A stretch of 64,000 bases of DNA. Source: Mycobacterium szulgai. Its GTDB lineage: Bacteria > Actinomycetota > Actinomycetes > Mycobacteriales > Mycobacteriaceae. How positions within the stretch are numbered: the stretch's first letter is position 1; each line of letters begins with the position of its first letter. A model generated the notes under the pieces. The model saw nothing but the letters and a program-made list of their open reading frames with translations. It had not been told where the DNA came from and searched no databases. Made by a program: the position numbers and the translations under genes. This document shows positions 60,919 through 64,000 of the stretch, piece after piece. The stretch lies in contig NZ_LQPW01000107.1 of the NCBI RefSeq assembly GCF_002116635.1, positions 1 to 64,000 of the forward strand. The letters run 5' to 3'.

Positions 60919-61635
60919 GTGCGCGCCAGCTCCCCCTCCGCCCCAGCCCGCCGCCGTTCGGCCCGGCGGCGCCGCGTGCTGGCCCTCGTCATGCTGCTGA
61001 TGCTGGTGCCACTGGCCACCGGATGCCTGCGGGTCCGGGCGTCGCTCACCATCTCGCCCGACGACCTGGTTTCTGGTGAGATCATCGCCGCAGCCAAACC
61101 GAAAACCAGCAAGGACCCCGGGCCTCAGCTCGACAACAATGTGCCGTTCAGTCAGAAAGTGGCTGTGTCGAACTACGACAGCGACGGCTATGTGGGGTCA
61201 CAGGCGGTGTTCTCCGATCTGACCTTTGCCGAGCTGCCGCAATTGGCCCACATGAATTCCGACGCGGCCGGGGTCAATCTGTCGCTGCGGCGCAACGGCA
61301 ATTTGGTCATTCTGGAGGGCCGGGCCGACCTGACCTCATTGACCGACCCCGACGCCGACATCGAGCTGACCGTCGCCTTCCCGGGGACGGTCACGTCCAC
61401 CAACGGCGACCGCATCGAGCCCGAGGTCGTGCAGTGGAAGCTCAAACCGGGGGTGGTCAGCACTATGACCGCACAAGCTCGCTACACCGACCCCAACACC
61501 CGCTCGTTCACCGGAGCGGGCATCTGGCTCGGTATTGCGTCGTTCGTGGTGGCCGGTGTGGTGGCGTTGCTGGCCTGGATGAGCCGCGACCGCTCGCCCA
61601 GGTTCACCGCCCCGGGCGACCAGCCGCCCAGTTAG
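60919..61635 (+). CDS. lppM: Lipoprotein LppM
   Basis: 238 residues. A twin-Arg-rich N-terminus, then a signal peptide VLALVMLLMLVPLATGC with lipobox LATGC (Cys at about residue 36). The mature part is a beta-rich LppM domain (SLTISPDDLVSGEIIAAAK... SNYDSDGYVGSQAVFSDLTF). A C-terminal membrane segment follows (GIWLGIASFVVAGVVALLAWM) with a short basic tail. In M. tuberculosis LppM affects phagosome trafficking. Start GTG 60919; the frame is open further upstream only within the GNAT gene. Confidence 0.93.
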   Translation: MRASSPSAPARRRSARRRRVLALVMLLMLVPLATGCLRVRASLTISPDDLVSGEIIAAAKPKTSKDPGPQLDNNVPFSQKVAVSNYDSDGYVGSQAVFSDLTFAELPQLAHMNSDAAGVNLSLRRNGNLVILEGRADLTSLTDPDADIELTVAFPGTVTSTNGDRIEPEVVQWKLKPGVVSTMTAQARYTDPNTRSFTGAGIWLGIASFVVAGVVALLAWMSRDRSPRFTAPGDQPPS

Positions 61636-61646
61636 CCAACCACCAC

Positions 61647-62543
61647 CTAAGCCCGCTGGTCGGGTGCCCAGTAGGCGAGCATTTCGGCAAACGTCTGGAA
61701 GGCCGGCGCCGACACTCCGTAGGTCGCTTCGAAGTGGATGCTCAGCGGGAAACCAAGGTCGGCGACGCCATCGATCACCCGCTTGTAAAGATCGACCATC
61801 AGCTGGCGCTTGTGCGTGGGTTCGCCGCCGGCCAGCGTCTTGACGAACTCCTGCTCGGCGGCCACCGCGGCGTTGCCCGGATCCTGGATCAGCCAGTTGA
61901 TCAGACCGACCCGGGTTTCGATCTTGGGGACGAACCCGAACGACAGCAGGATTTCGGGCCGGTGATCGGTCTCCTTGGCGAAGTCGGTCAGGAAACCCAC
62001 GATCGCGTCGGAATACAACAACTGGGTCATCCCGTAAGTGGCGCCCTGATTGCACTTGAAATTGAACCTGCCCTGCTCGCCCTCGCGGGTAGGGATCAGG
62101 ATGACTCCCCGGTTGGCGACCTGCCCGCGATAGATCGACAGCGCGTCGGTGGGCGCTACGCCCGAACCTTCACCGTCGTTCATGGTGCGCGGCACGCCGA
62201 CGAAAACCACACCCTCCATGCCGGCCGCGGTCAGGTCGGCAAGGCGATCGCCCAGGGTTGCCTCATCCAGGAACGCCGTGACCTGTGTGCATAGGCCGTT
62301 GAGTCCCGGCAGCTCGGGCTTGATGATCGACCAGAAATCCAGTACGTCCAGCTTCGGCTGCATGGGGACGGGCCGATCGTCGTCCTCGGCGATCATGCCC
62401 GGAATCATCACGTGCCGGATGCGGCCATCCAGGCCGGACTCAGCCGAGTACCGCACCACTTTCTGCGCGTCTTCCAGTGCCCGTTCTTTGCCACCGTCGA
62501 CGTTCGGCGGCACCAGCTCCAGCGCGATGGTGTTGAGCGTCAC
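61647..62543 (-). CDS. Methylenetetrahydrofolate reductase-like protein (Rv2172c)
   Basis: 298 residues, TIM barrel of the MTHFR/MetF superfamily: an early acidic strand (TIALELVPPNVDGG), GVVFVGVPRTMNDGEG, FNFKCNQGATYGMTQLLYSD (FAD/substrate strand, compare GAD...TQ) and LSIHFEATYGVS. It is divergent from classic MetF but conserved across mycobacteria, where it is thought to supply 5-methyl-THF for methionine synthesis. The ATG at 62543 follows AGAGGAGC. It converges on lppM with an 11-bp gap and is divergent from idsA2. Confidence 0.8.
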   Translation of the reverse strand: MTLNTIALELVPPNVDGGKERALEDAQKVVRYSAESGLDGRIRHVMIPGMIAEDDDRPVPMQPKLDVLDFWSIIKPELPGLNGLCTQVTAFLDEATLGDRLADLTAAGMEGVVFVGVPRTMNDGEGSGVAPTDALSIYRGQVANRGVILIPTREGEQGRFNFKCNQGATYGMTQLLYSDAIVGFLTDFAKETDHRPEILLSFGFVPKIETRVGLINWLIQDPGNAAVAAEQEFVKTLAGGEPTHKRQLMVDLYKRVIDGVADLGFPLSIHFEATYGVSAPAFQTFAEMLAYWAPDQRA

Positions 62544-63900
<1,357 letters not shown>

Positions 63901-63905
63901 ATCCG

Positions 63906-64000
63906 ATGAATAGCCAACGTCTTTCGCGGCTCCGTACCTTCGCCGCCAGCCCAGAGGGCGGCCCGGCCCGGCTCGGGTTGCTGGGCGCGCTACTGATCAC
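63906..64000 (+). CDS. mptA: Alpha-1,6-mannosyltransferase MptA, N-terminal start only
   Basis: Only about 31 residues lie in the window (MNSQRLSRLRTFAASPEGGP, then ARLGLLGALLI), resembling the start of M. tuberculosis Rv2174, including GGPARLG. MptA is a polytopic GT-C enzyme that elongates the lipomannan backbone. The identification leans on the neighbouring idsA2. ATG at 63906 is 5 bp after the idsA2 stop; TTG 63897 overlapping the stop is another possibility. Confidence 0.7.
   Translation, partial: MNSQRLSRLRTFAASPEGGPARLGLLGALLI

Overview
The window is high-GC actinobacterial DNA from a slow-growing Mycobacterium outside the M. tuberculosis complex proper. The reasons are a PE_PGRS gene, a PPE-MPTR gene, and a gene order from the PEBP and M20 peptidase genes to mptA that follows M. 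tuberculosis Rv2140c-Rv2174. Orthologue names rest on remembered M. tuberculosis gene order and protein sequences; no search was run, and the species cannot be fixed from the sequence alone.

Layout: (1) 1-11.5 kb holds two surface or secreted families, a truncated PE_PGRS gene and, divergently, a 3363-residue PPE-MPTR gene. (2) 11.5-16.0 kb holds a bicupin gene divergent from a GntR/FadR-type regulator, then an alpha/beta hydrolase, a PEBP-like protein and an M20 peptidase. (3) 16.02-16.11 kb is tRNA-Leu(GAG), the target of an accessory island at about 16.09-33.53 kb. The 3' end of the tRNA is repeated perfectly (21 bp) at 33512-33532 and imperfectly near 27219-27233, so the island looks like two accreted units. 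It carries a serine-recombinase remnant, a DUF5131 three-Cys protein with a TcmP partner, a convergent DUF3644 / dual-OB / DUF488 / DUF488 operon, a DUF6036-like nucleotidyltransferase toxin-antitoxin-type operon, a Schlafen/AlbA_2 protein, and several unknown genes. Two of the unknown genes have single-base frameshifts. (4) 33.6-59.9 kb is the division and cell wall (dcw) region, transcribed leftward: mraZ, rsmH, an FtsL-like gene, pbpB, a cyclase/ATPase/LuxR regulator, murE, murF, murX, murD, ftsW, murG, murC, ftsQ, ftsZ, yfiH, a YggS-type gene, sepF, a YggT gene and wag31. (5) 60.2-64 kb holds a GNAT acetyltransferase, lppM, an MTHFR-like gene, idsA2 and the start of mptA.

How it works together: the dcw genes mostly overlap by four bases (ATGA), so lipid II synthesis (MurC-F, MurX, MurG), its polymerisation at the septum (FtsW, PbpB) and the divisome scaffold (FtsZ, FtsQ, SepF, Wag31) are translationally coupled. 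The mraZ promoter carries a clear ladder of TGGGN boxes with 10-bp spacing, expected for MraZ autoregulation. The large cyclase/LuxR regulator sits inside the operon between pbpB and murE, an unusual place.

The best candidate for an undescribed system is the accessory block at 17.1-23.3 kb: two convergent units whose families (DUF5131, TcmP, DUF488, dual-OB, DUF3644) suggest nucleic-acid recognition or modification, possibly defence. That role is inferred from family membership and operon structure only.
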